A stretch of 14,487 nucleotides of DNA from Bacteroidales bacterium UBA5281 (GTDB taxonomy: Bacteria > Bacteroidota > Bacteroidia > Bacteroidales > Lentimicrobiaceae), in assembly GCA_002410555.1 (NCBI GenBank), contig DHSR01000002.1:1-14487 (forward strand), in the 5' to 3' direction. The notes beneath the pieces were generated by a model. It made no database searches, was not told the origin of the DNA, and was given only the letters and a program-made list of their open reading frames with translations. Both the position numbers and the translations under genes were made by a program. Below are positions 1-7,504 of the stretch, one piece after another. Position 1 is the stretch's first letter, and the number at the start of each line of letters is the position of its first letter.

Positions 1-41
1 CTTGTTAATCCTGTCAAAAAAAAGGATTGCCTGCCCGCATC

Positions 42-158
42 TGGTGATTGGTGATTGGTGATTGTTGACTGGTGATTAGTGACTGGTGACTAGTGATCTG
101 TGATCTGTAATCTGTGATCTGTGCTTAGGAATTCAATCTGCAATCTGCAATCCGAAAT
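42..158. repeat. Degenerate heptamer tandem repeat
   Basis: Twelve consecutive 7-bp units run in perfect register from 42 to 125. They begin as TGGTGAT (42-62, three copies), pass through TAGTGAC/TGGTGAC variants, and end as CTGTGAT/CTGTAAT/CTGTGCT (98-125). After a 5-bp interruption, related units ATTCAAT, CTGCAAT, CTGCAAT and CCGAAAT continue to 158. There is no spacer between units, so this is a minisatellite and not CRISPR. The unit drifts gradually from left to right, which suggests duplication by slippage followed by point mutation. It lies in the non-coding leader before coaE. Its function is unknown. Confidence 0.85.
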
Positions 159-194
159 TTTTGTCTGAGTGAAAGTTAATCCGGAAAAAATTAT

Positions 195-202
195 TAGGTT
201 TG
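195..202 (+). promoter_or_regulatory. Possible -7 promoter box for coaE
   Basis: TAGGTTTG matches the Bacteroidota -7 consensus TAnnTTTG and ends 18 bp before the coaE ATG. No TTG sits at the expected distance of about 20 bp upstream, so the -33 element is weak or absent. coaE may instead be read from an upstream gene outside the window. Confidence 0.35.
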
Positions 203-220
203 TAAAGAAAATTATCGGCT

Positions 221-841
221 ATGCTCAAAGTAGGACTTACAGGCAGTATTGGAAGCGGAAAGTCTACCCTTGCCCGTGTGTTTTCCACCCTGGGTGTTCC
301 GGTATATATTGCTGATATTGAGGCAAAAAAAATATTGAATCTGCCGGAAGTGGTCGCTCAGGTCGTGAGTTTAGCCGGCGAGCAGGTGCGCCAACCCGAT
401 GGATTGATTGATCGTAAGCTTTTAGCCGGTATGGTTTTCAGTAATCCTGAAATGCTTCAGTCACTCAATGGAATTATCCATCCAAGGGTGAGAAGCCACT
501 TTAAAGCATGGGTGCTAACTCATAGCGAACACGATTATATAATCCAGGAAGCCGCCATCCTTTTTGAATCAGGTTCGTATAAGAATTTTGATAAAATTGT
601 GGTCGTGGTGGCTCCACTTGAAGAACGCATTGAAAGGGTAATGCTTCGCGATGGACTTTCCCGGGAGGATGTTATGGCCAGGGTTGATAATCAGTTGCCT
701 CAGGAAGAAAAGATTAAAATGGCTGACTTTGTAATCCTGAACAGCGACCGCGATCAGGCATTGATTCAGGCATTGGAAATACACCGGCAGTTAAAAGCAC
801 TGGCTTTGGAATTTAAAACGATAAAAAATAACATTAAATAA
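221..841 (+). CDS. coaE: Dephospho-CoA kinase
   Basis: This enzyme catalyses the last step of coenzyme A synthesis: ATP-dependent phosphorylation of the 3'-hydroxyl of dephospho-CoA in the cytosol. The 206-residue length is normal for the family. The N-terminus LTGSIGSGKST is a textbook CoaE P-loop (G8-S15). Further family signatures are the RKLLAGMVFSNP stretch followed by IIHPRVR (about residues 65-91), EAAILFESG in the centre, and the lid-like LRDGLSREDVMARVDNQ followed by KIKMADFVILN near the C-terminus. The ATG at 221 places the P-loop at the usual distance from the start. The stop codon is separated by one base from the next gene, so the two are almost certainly cotranscribed and translationally coupled. 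The identification is secure. Confidence 0.96.
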   Translation: MLKVGLTGSIGSGKSTLARVFSTLGVPVYIADIEAKKILNLPEVVAQVVSLAGEQVRQPDGLIDRKLLAGMVFSNPEMLQSLNGIIHPRVRSHFKAWVLTHSEHDYIIQEAAILFESGSYKNFDKIVVVVAPLEERIERVMLRDGLSREDVMARVDNQLPQEEKIKMADFVILNSDRDQALIQALEIHRQLKALALEFKTIKNNIK

Positions 842-842
842 A

Positions 843-1379
843 ATGGACGAATTAAATCTTGGGATTGGCTCCAGGGTCGAGCATCCACAATTTGGCAAAG
901 GCGTTATTATTCAGGTGCGTTCTGATGCCTGGGAAATAACCTTTATTGAAAATGGAACGCGAATTATACAACGCAACTTTGAAGGTTTAAGGGTGATGGA
1001 AGCGGTGGAAACCCCATCAGATCTTGCTACCTATGAGAAAATGGAAAAAAGTCTGATTCGGGTGTTGCGCCGGTTTACCGATCTGCAGGAGACGGTTCCA
1101 ATGGGCAGTCGATGGACAGGCGGACGCATGGTTTTGTATCCGGGAGACGCCTCACTGAAAGAAAAAGAAATCCCAATAGATGCTTTTTTTCATAAGATTG
1201 TAATGGTACGCGACCGTCTCAGAGTGATGGAACAACGCATTAACGCCAGCGGTCTAAGCGATGAAGATAAAGTAAACCTGCAACAGTATATCACGAGAAT
1301 TTATGGTAGCCTCACTACTTTTAATGTATTATTTAAAGATAAGGAGGATTATTTTGTAGGTGATAAGGGCGGGGGCTAA
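843..1379 (+). CDS. Conserved protein with UvrD/PcrA-tail-like N-terminal domain
   Basis: The protein has 178 residues and unknown function. It has no signal peptide or membrane segment, so it is probably cytosolic. Residues about 8-50 (GSRVEHPQFGKGVIIQV, then WEITFIENGTR and FEGLRVM) resemble the small Tudor/SH3-like beta-barrel at the C-terminus of UvrD/PcrA helicases, which has the pattern G..V.H..FG.G.V followed by V.F...G...L. That barrel commonly mediates protein contacts, for example with RNA polymerase. The rest is predicted helical, with a charged region at about 110-160 containing KIVMVRDRLRVMEQRI and LQQYITRIYGSLTTFNVLF. The start codon lies one base after the coaE stop, indicating an operon. 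Synteny with coaE suggests a conserved Bacteroidota gene, but gives no specific role. Confidence 0.75.
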   Translation: MDELNLGIGSRVEHPQFGKGVIIQVRSDAWEITFIENGTRIIQRNFEGLRVMEAVETPSDLATYEKMEKSLIRVLRRFTDLQETVPMGSRWTGGRMVLYPGDASLKEKEIPIDAFFHKIVMVRDRLRVMEQRINASGLSDEDKVNLQQYITRIYGSLTTFNVLFKDKEDYFVGDKGGG

Positions 1380-1523
1380 GGAAATTCCGAAGTCTAAAGT
1401 TCTGAAGAATTTGCTTTGATTTTGTTCATGGTCAGAAATGAAACCAATCAGAATCAAAACTTTTCCGTATTTCTCCTGTTATTGTTGCCAAATAATAAAA
1501 TTGTACATTAAACCGAGATTGTG
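1380..1523 (+). promoter_or_regulatory. Aconitase upstream region with weak -7-like box
   Basis: This 144-bp gap before the aconitase gene holds no ORF. TAAAATTG at 1496-1503 matches TAnnTTTG at 7 of 8 positions and ends 20 bp before the chosen ATG at 1524, so transcription could start near 1508. No good -33 TTG is present 19-21 bp upstream of it. No convincing terminator for the coaE operon is visible either. Confidence 0.25.
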
Positions 1524-3794
1524 ATGTTATTTGATCTGGAAATGATACAGCGTGTTTACGCTGGATTGCCTGAAAGGGTAAAGGATGCCCGCGGTTTGTT
1601 CAACCGCCCGTTAACGTTGAGTGAAAAAATATTATATGCCCATCTTTTTCCCGGGGAGCCGCTTAGGGAATATCGTCGGGGAGGAGATTATGTGAATTTT
1701 GCTCCCGATCGTATTGCCATGCAGGATGCCACAGCTCAAATGGCATTGTTGCAATTTATGAATGCGGGTCGTCGCAGAACTGCTGTGCCCACTACCGTAC
1801 ATTGCGATCACCTGATACAGGCTCAGGTTGGTGCCGGACCTGATCTTGAAGTAGCCCTCAAACAAAACAATGAAGTTTTTGATTTTTTGCAATCCGTCTC
1901 CAATAAATATGGAATCGGCTTCTGGAAACCAGGGGCAGGTATCATTCATCAGGTAGTGCTCGAAAATTATGCCTTTCCGGGCGGAATGATGATAGGCACG
2001 GATTCTCATACTGTAAATGCCGGCGGACTGGGAATGATAGCCATTGGCGTTGGTGGTGCCGATGCCGTTGATGTAATGTCGGGCATGGCCTGGGAACTTA
2101 AAATGCCTAAATTGATAGGAGTAAAGCTTACCGGTAAACTCAATGGCTGGACTTCTGCCAAAGACGTCATCCTGAAGGTAGCCGGTATACTCACCGTAAA
2201 GGGTGGAACCGGCGCAATTGTTGAATATTTTGGCGAAGGTGCTGATTCTATTTCCGCCACTGGCAAAGGTACCATATGTAATATGGGTGCTGAAATAGGA
2301 GCAACCACCTCCATCTTTGGGTATGACCAGAAAATGAGTGTGTACCTAAAAGAAACCGGCAGGGCAGAAGTGGCTGAACTTGCTGATGCTGTTATGGAAT
2401 ACCTCCGTGCTGATGATGAGGTATATGCCAACCCTGAAAAGTATTATGATACGCTGATTGAACTTGATCTTTCAACGCTCGAACCTCATATCAATGGCCC
2501 TTATACTCCTGATGCCGCTTATCCCATATCTGATTTTGTAAAAATAGTTAAAGAGAAAAAATATCCCCGTAAGCTGGAAGTCGGATTGATTGGTTCATGC
2601 ACCAATTCTTCGTATGAAGACCTCACCCGTGCGGCGTCTGTGGCCCGGCAGGCCAGTGAAAAGAACCTCAAAGTAAAATCAGAATTTCTGATTACTCCAG
2701 GATCTGAACAAATTCGTTTTACCACTGAACGTGATGGGTTACTGAAAACTTTCAATGACATTGGAGGTGTGGTTATGGCAAATGCCTGCGGCCCATGCAT
2801 CGGACAATGGAAAAGACATACCGATGACCCTGACCGGAAAAACTCTATACTAACTTCTTTTAACCGGAACTTTGCAAAACGCAATGATGGCAATCCAAAT
2901 ACGCATGGTTTTGTCGCTTCACCCGAAATTGTAACTGCCCTTACCATTGCCGGAGATCTTACTTTTAATCCACTGACAGATAAATTGCTCAATGAAGATG
3001 GGGAGTGGGTGAAACTGGATTTGCCTGAAGGGCTTGAATTGCCCCCGAAGGGATTCGAGGTTGAAGATGCCGGCTATGTTGCACCCAATGAAGATGGTTC
3101 GTATACGGATGTAATCGTGAAGCCTGATTCCAACCGTTTGCAGTTGCTCACACCCTTTGATTCATGGAATGGCAAGGATCTTACCGGATTGCAGTTGCTC
3201 ATTAAAGCCAAAGGCAAGTGTACCACCGACCATATCTCAATGGCCGGACCCTGGCTGCGCTTCAGAGGTCATCTGGATAACATTTCCGACAACATGCTTA
3301 TTGGGGCACTCAATGCATTTAACAACGAGACAAACCTGGTAAAAAATGCTTTAAATGACAAATATGAAGCTGTTCCTGCAGTGGCCCGGGCTTATAAAGC
3401 TGCTGGTATACAGTCGGTGGTAGTAGGTGATGAAAACTACGGCGAAGGTTCATCACGTGAACATGCTGCCATGGAGCCGCGTCATTTGAATGTTATCGTT
3501 GTATTGGTTAAATCTTTTGCACGCATACATGAAACCAACCTTAAAAAGCAAGGGTTGCTGGCTCTCACTTTTGACAATAAGGCTGATTATGATAAAATCA
3601 GGGAAGGGGACAAGTTTAGCATTTTAAGTCTGGAAGATTTTGCTCCCGGAAAACAACTTCAGGTCGAAATTGCCCATGAAGATGGAAGTAGGGAGCAGTT
3701 TGCCGTGAATCATACCTATAATCAAACCCAGATTGAATGGTTTAAAGCTGGAAGTGCATTAAATCTTATCCGTAAACAGGTAGCCGGCGTTTAA
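1524..3794 (+). CDS. acn: Aconitate hydratase, mitochondrial type
   Basis: This TCA-cycle enzyme isomerises citrate to isocitrate via cis-aconitate and carries a [4Fe-4S] cluster. The 756 residues cover the whole family. The three cluster cysteines are visible: C359 in GSCTNSS, and C422 and C425 in NACGPCIGQW. Their spacing equals that of pig mitochondrial aconitase. Other signatures are IGTDSHTVNAGGLGMIAIGVGG (written here as GTDSHT, then GGLGMIAIGVGGADA) in the N-terminal part, and KCTTDHISMAGPW and GDENYGEGSSREHAAMEPRH in the C-terminal swivel domain. A GTG lies directly before the ATG at 1524. I chose the ATG because family members in this phylum begin MxFD. The gene is intact. The downstream porQ is 74 bp away and could be cotranscribed. 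Confidence 0.96.
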   Translation: MLFDLEMIQRVYAGLPERVKDARGLFNRPLTLSEKILYAHLFPGEPLREYRRGGDYVNFAPDRIAMQDATAQMALLQFMNAGRRRTAVPTTVHCDHLIQAQVGAGPDLEVALKQNNEVFDFLQSVSNKYGIGFWKPGAGIIHQVVLENYAFPGGMMIGTDSHTVNAGGLGMIAIGVGGADAVDVMSGMAWELKMPKLIGVKLTGKLNGWTSAKDVILKVAGILTVKGGTGAIVEYFGEGADSISATGKGTICNMGAEIGATTSIFGYDQKMSVYLKETGRAEVAELADAVMEYLRADDEVYANPEKYYDTLIELDLSTLEPHINGPYTPDAAYPISDFVKIVKEKKYPRKLEVGLIGSCTNSSYEDLTRAASVARQASEKNLKVKSEFLITPGSEQIRFTTERDGLLKTFNDIGGVVMANACGPCIGQWKRHTDDPDRKNSILTSFNRNFAKRNDGNPNTHGFVASPEIVTALTIAGDLTFNPLTDKLLNEDGEWVKLDLPEGLELPPKGFEVEDAGYVAPNEDGSYTDVIVKPDSNRLQLLTPFDSWNGKDLTGLQLLIKAKGKCTTDHISMAGPWLRFRGHLDNISDNMLIGALNAFNNETNLVKNALNDKYEAVPAVARAYKAAGIQSVVVGDENYGEGSSREHAAMEPRHLNVIVVLVKSFARIHETNLKKQGLLALTFDNKADYDKIREGDKFSILSLEDFAPGKQLQVEIAHEDGSREQFAVNHTYNQTQIEWFKAGSALNLIRKQVAGV

Positions 3795-3847
3795 GCATAA
3801 TCTGATTACTGATTTTGAGCTTGCATAATCTTTAACATATCTGCCGG

Positions 3848-3866
3848 AATTACAATAAATGTAATT
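3848..3866. repeat. Short inverted repeat before porQ
   Basis: AATTAC (3848-3853) and GTAATT (3861-3866) are perfect 6-bp inverted arms separated by 7 bp, ending 2 bp before the porQ ATG. A transcript would form a weak AT-rich hairpin at the start codon. It could be an operator or chance, since the region is AT-rich. Confidence 0.3.
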
Positions 3867-3868
3867 AT

Positions 3869-4987
3869 ATGTCGTTTATGCACCATATTGTATTTAGCAA
3901 AATTGCCTTCGTGAAAAATATACCGCTCAGCATTTTTTTATTTTTAACAGCCTTGTGTTTCCAGTTGCCTCAAACTCAGGCCCAGCCGGGTGGTAACCGT
4001 ACCTTTGCGTTTTTAAATCTGCCGCCCTCTCCCCGGCTGGCGGGCCTCGGAGGTAATTTTGCCTCTATTGCTGACAACGATCTAATCCTTGGACTCAATA
4101 ATCCATCCCTCATAAATGAACAGATGCACAATGGAATTTCATTGAATTTTGTAGATTATTTTGCTGATGTGAATTATGGGGTAGCCGCGTATTCCCGTAC
4201 TTTTGAAAAAGCCGGAAGTTTTGTCGCTTCCATGCAATATATTAATTACGGGACCTTTATATACACCGATGAAACCGGCTTATTGCTCGAAAATCAGAGC
4301 GAATTTAGCGGCGGTGATTATGCATTTGTTATTGGATGGGGCAGAAGGCTGGATTCATTGTTTAGCATTGGTGCTAACCTCAAAACCATTTATTCCTCTC
4401 TTGAAACATATAATTCAATGGCACTTGGTGTGGATGTTTCGGGTACCTATCATGCACGTTCGGGATTTACCGCTTCACTCATTGCCAGAAATATAGGCCG
4501 GCAGTTGACTACATACACAGGTAGCGACGTGGAACCCCTGCCGTTTGAAATACAGGCAGCTTTTTCAAAGCGGCTCAATCATATGCCTTTCAGATATTCT
4601 ATCCTGCTCACTAATCTACAACAGTGGGATCTCACCTATGATGATCCTCAGGAGGACGTCTATGATCCGTTTACCGGAGAAAAGAAGGAAAAAAGCAGTA
4701 TTGGAGATTTTGCCGATAAAGCTTTCAGACATATAGTTATAGGAGGAGAATTTTTACCTACTAAAAATTTTAGTATTCAGCTTGGATACAACTATCAGCG
4801 CCGGCATGAAATGAAAGTGGAAACCAGGAAAGGCACTGTAGGACTAAGCTGGGGTTTTGGGTTTAAAATCTCTAAATTCAGTTTCAATTATGCCCGCTCG
4901 GCTTACCATCTTACCGGATCGCCTAACTTCCTGAGCATCGCAGTTAACCTCTCTGATTTTGTGAAACCGGATAAGGTGGAACAATAA
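3869..4987 (+). CDS. porQ: Type IX secretion system protein PorQ
   Basis: PorQ is a membrane-associated component of the type IX secretion system, by which Bacteroidota export proteins with a conserved C-terminal signal across the outer membrane. It is placed with the surface attachment machinery (PorU/V/Z). The 372-residue product begins with a long signal peptide: a hydrophobic stretch at about 19-31, with probable cleavage after A38 in TQAQ. The mature protein opens with FAFLNLPPSPRLAGLGG (46-62) and ADNDLILGLNNPSLI, the hallmark start of PorQ and related beta-barrels. The remainder shows alternating aromatic/polar strands typical of an outer-membrane barrel. A second in-frame ATG at 3878 is also possible as the start. 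ispH follows on the same strand. No type IX cargo protein is visible in the window. Confidence 0.9.
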   Translation: MSFMHHIVFSKIAFVKNIPLSIFLFLTALCFQLPQTQAQPGGNRTFAFLNLPPSPRLAGLGGNFASIADNDLILGLNNPSLINEQMHNGISLNFVDYFADVNYGVAAYSRTFEKAGSFVASMQYINYGTFIYTDETGLLLENQSEFSGGDYAFVIGWGRRLDSLFSIGANLKTIYSSLETYNSMALGVDVSGTYHARSGFTASLIARNIGRQLTTYTGSDVEPLPFEIQAAFSKRLNHMPFRYSILLTNLQQWDLTYDDPQEDVYDPFTGEKKEKSSIGDFADKAFRHIVIGGEFLPTKNFSIQLGYNYQRRHEMKVETRKGTVGLSWGFGFKISKFSFNYARSAYHLTGSPNFLSIAVNLSDFVKPDKVEQ

Positions 4988-5112
4988 TTTTACTCATTGG
5001 TCTGTCGGTAAAAAGTAATTGTTGATGGGTTAAAATATACCTTTTGCTGATTGGAGTATCAAACCTGAAGCCATTATACTGGCTTTCTACACAACCATCC
5101 GACTTTTCATTG

Positions 5113-5120
5113 TACTTTTG
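5113..5120 (+). promoter_or_regulatory. -7 promoter box immediately before ispH
   Basis: TACTTTTG is an exact match to TAnnTTTG and ends 4 bp before the ATG at 5125. A transcript starting the usual few bases downstream would begin at or next to the start codon, so the message would be leaderless or nearly so. No TTG lies about 20 bp upstream, so the -33 element is poor. The box also argues against any ispH start upstream of 5125. Confidence 0.5.
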
Positions 5121-5124
5121 TAAA

Positions 5125-6018
5125 ATGAAAAAGAATCCGGTTAGCATCAATATTGATCCGGATGCCGGTTTTTGTACTGGTGTTCACAAGGCGGTTAATA
5201 CTGCTGAAACCCTGCTTGACCGTTACAAAACTGTTTATTGTCTGGGTAATCTGGTGCATAATGAGCTGGAAATAAGTCGATTAAAAGGGTTTGGTCTGAA
5301 AATCCTTAATTTGAATCAGCTTGCCGGTTTGCCGGTGAATACACCTGTAATAATCCGGGCACACGGGGAACCGCCATCAACCTACGCTGAAGCTGAAAAG
5401 TTAAATATTAATCTGATCGATGCTACCTGCCCCATTGTGAAACAACTACAACATAAGGTAAAGCGGGCCGTCGAAGAAATGGCAGGCCAGCCGGGAAGAA
5501 TTATTATATACGGTAAACCTGGACATCCTGAAATTGTCGGTCTGATGGGCCAGGCAGATGGAAAAGCAATAGTGGTTCAGTCTCAGGAGGAAATACCCGA
5601 CCCCTGGCTTGCCGAACCCCTGGAAGTATTTGCCCAGACCACCGCTAATGCAGAAGCATTTAATCAGTTTGCTGTAGATCTAAAACAAAGAGCAAAACAA
5701 TGCTCATTTGAAAAGGATCAGATAAATATTCATCATACCATTTGCCGGCAGATGAAAAACCGTAAGCCTTCAATAATTGCTTTTGCTCAGGCACACGATG
5801 TGGTGGTTTTTGTAAGCGGAAGCAAAAGTTCTAATGGTCGTTTCCTGGCCGCACTGGCACTTCAGGCAAATCCGCATACCTATGTGGTGACTGCAGCAAC
5901 AGAGCTGACTGCTGATTGGTTCGACACTGCTGCCAGCATCGGAGTGAGCGGAGCCACTTCAACACCCCATTGGTTGCTGCAACAAATCGCAGATAGCGTC
6001 CGGAAAATGACTCTATAA
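5125..6018 (+). CDS. ispH: 4-hydroxy-3-methylbut-2-enyl diphosphate reductase
   Basis: IspH is the final enzyme of the MEP pathway. It reductively dehydrates HMBPP to isopentenyl and dimethylallyl diphosphate using an iron-sulfur cluster. With the start at 5125 the protein has 297 residues. The three cluster cysteines are C17 (DAGFCTGV), C102 (IDATCPIV) and C207 (HHTICRQM), spaced much as in E. coli IspH (C12, C96, C197). Substrate-pocket signatures are also present: GNLVHNE, IRAHGEPPS, YGKPGHPE, QTT and SGSKSSNGRF, with GVSGATSTP near the end. The frame is open 27 codons further upstream to 5044. That stretch lacks family similarity and contains the promoter box, so the ATG at 5125 is preferred. 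recF begins 10 bp after the stop. Confidence 0.95.
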   Translation: MKKNPVSINIDPDAGFCTGVHKAVNTAETLLDRYKTVYCLGNLVHNELEISRLKGFGLKILNLNQLAGLPVNTPVIIRAHGEPPSTYAEAEKLNINLIDATCPIVKQLQHKVKRAVEEMAGQPGRIIIYGKPGHPEIVGLMGQADGKAIVVQSQEEIPDPWLAEPLEVFAQTTANAEAFNQFAVDLKQRAKQCSFEKDQINIHHTICRQMKNRKPSIIAFAQAHDVVVFVSGSKSSNGRFLAALALQANPHTYVVTAATELTADWFDTAASIGVSGATSTPHWLLQQIADSVRKMTL

Positions 6019-6028
6019 AAATAATTAT

Positions 6029-7138
6029 ATGTATCTTAAAAAAATCAAATTATTTAATTTTAAGAACTACACCGAGGCTTCGCTTGAGTTTTCGGAGAAA
6101 ATTAATTGTTTTACCGGCAGCAATGGTGAAGGCAAAACCAATCTGTTGGATGCCATCCATTACCTTTCATTTACCAAGAGTTATTTTAATCTTCTTGATA
6201 ACCAAAACATTCGGCACAATGAGGATTATTTTGCCATACATGGTCAGTTCTATCGCAATGGTCATGCCTCAGATGAAGTGAGTTGTATTCAGAAACGCAA
6301 CCAAAAAAAACAATTTAAACTCAACACCAGTGAATACGATCGCCTGGCCGATCATATCGGGGAATTCCCACTGGTGATGATTTCTCCTTACGACCGCGAT
6401 CTGATCAATGAAGGTAGTGAGTTAAGACGCAAATATATGGATTCTGTTATATCTCAGTTTGACCGTTTGTACCTTGAGGACCTCCTTACCTACAATAAAT
6501 CGCTTGCCCAGCGCAATGCTCTGCTGAAAAGTTTCGCTGAAAATCATTATTTCGATAAGTCTTCGCTCGACATCTGGACGGAAAAAATGGCCGCACCGGC
6601 GGCCCGTATTTATGCCCGGCGCGCCGTATTCATAAATGGTTTTTTGCCTGTTTTTCAACGGTATTTTGAATTCATCAGCCAGGGGCGCGAAAAAGTGGAT
6701 GTTGTTCATATTTCCGATCTTGCCGGCTGTGACTTTGTAACCCTTCTGGATGAAAATCTGCAACGTGATATGGCTCTACGCTATACTACCAAAGGCATCC
6801 ATAAAGATGATCTGGATTTTATCATCGATGGCTATCCGGTGAAGAAATTTGGTTCACAAGGGCAGCAAAAATCATTTGTTATTGCTATAAAACTGGCTCA
6901 GTTTGATTATACCGATCAGGTAAAAGGATACAAGCCGATATTGCTTTTCGATGATATTTTTGATAAACTTGACAACAATCGTGTGGCTCAATTGGTGCAA
7001 CTGGTTGGCGATAATAATTTTGGACAGGTTTTTATCACCGACACTCAACCCGAACGAATTAATAAAATTTTTGAGGCCAACCCAATTGATCATCGTATCT
7101 TTGAGGTAAAATCGGGCAACGTAGCACGAATTATTTAA
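6029..7138 (+). CDS. recF: DNA replication and repair protein RecF
   Basis: RecF is an SMC-like ATPase that, with RecO and RecR, helps load RecA at single-strand gaps and stalled replication forks. The 369 residues are a normal length. The Walker A motif is GSNGEGKT (30-37), directly after the typical opening LKKIKLFNFKNY. The ABC-signature-type segment is GSQGQQKSF (starting at 275), and Walker B is ILLFDDIFDKLD (304-315). It sits 10 bp after ispH and 6 bp before the DUF721 gene, so these are likely one transcription unit. It is intact and confidently assigned. Confidence 0.95.
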   Translation: MYLKKIKLFNFKNYTEASLEFSEKINCFTGSNGEGKTNLLDAIHYLSFTKSYFNLLDNQNIRHNEDYFAIHGQFYRNGHASDEVSCIQKRNQKKQFKLNTSEYDRLADHIGEFPLVMISPYDRDLINEGSELRRKYMDSVISQFDRLYLEDLLTYNKSLAQRNALLKSFAENHYFDKSSLDIWTEKMAAPAARIYARRAVFINGFLPVFQRYFEFISQGREKVDVVHISDLAGCDFVTLLDENLQRDMALRYTTKGIHKDDLDFIIDGYPVKKFGSQGQQKSFVIAIKLAQFDYTDQVKGYKPILLFDDIFDKLDNNRVAQLVQLVGDNNFGQVFITDTQPERINKIFEANPIDHRIFEVKSGNVARII

Positions 7139-7144
7139 GTTATA

Positions 7145-7447
7145 ATGGCTAACTTCCGGAAACGAAGCAATGAACAGTCTTTACGCGAAGCCATTGAGGA
7201 TATGCTCAATGCGTATCACTATATGGATAAGATCAATGAAATGCAGGTGATTGGTCAGTGGGATGCTATTGTAGGCCGGCTTATAGCGCGTGAAACCAGA
7301 GGACTGTTTATCCGGAACAGGGTGTTGTATGTACGTTTAAATTCACCGGTGCTCAAAGATGAATTGGGCTATGCACGTAGTAAACTCATTAAGAAACTCA
7401 ACAAGGCAGCAGGATGTGAGGTGATTACGGATATTGCATTTTTATAA
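7145..7447 (+). CDS. DUF721 (DciA-like) protein
   Basis: This is a small basic protein of 100 residues. The segment EAIEDMLNAYHYMDKINEMQ (about 16-35) followed by VIGQWDAIVG and then VLYVRLNSPVLKDELGYAR matches the DUF721 pattern: a helical start, W..IVG, L.V...S..W/L..EL, and a terminal KLNK. DUF721 includes DciA, which helps load the replicative helicase in bacteria lacking DnaC/DnaI. Its position 6 bp downstream of recF agrees with a replication-linked role. Whether this short Bacteroidota form acts as DciA is inference. The acidic and basic residues are evenly spread, with no signal peptide or membrane segment. Confidence 0.85.
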   Translation: MANFRKRSNEQSLREAIEDMLNAYHYMDKINEMQVIGQWDAIVGRLIARETRGLFIRNRVLYVRLNSPVLKDELGYARSKLIKKLNKAAGCEVITDIAFL

Positions 7448-7504
7448 TCCAATCAATAATAAGACCTCAGCTTGCTCTCAACAGAACCTTCCATTTATAT
7501 TTAT

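Noticed and set aside
42..158. CRISPR array
   Set aside because: The units are only 7 bp and directly adjacent, with no unique spacers.
1521..1523. GTG as aconitase start
   Set aside because: The adjacent ATG at 1524 gives the usual MxFD start of the family.
1632..2992. Three long open frames on the - strand opposite the aconitase gene (1632-2009, 2006-2431, 2519-2992)
   Set aside because: They lie wholly inside an unmistakable conserved enzyme gene. Their translations have shadow-like composition, with no recognisable domain, promoter or RBS.
3795..3831. Direct repeat GCATAATCT at 3795-3803 and 3823-3831 after aconitase
   Set aside because: Nine bases at a 28-bp period, not a helical multiple, in AT-rich DNA. 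Too little to call a site.
5044..5124. Upstream extension of ispH to 5044
   Set aside because: The extra 27 residues have no family similarity, and the stretch contains an exact -7 promoter box.
6422..6763. 113-codon - strand frame inside recF
   Set aside because: Antisense shadow of a well-conserved gene.
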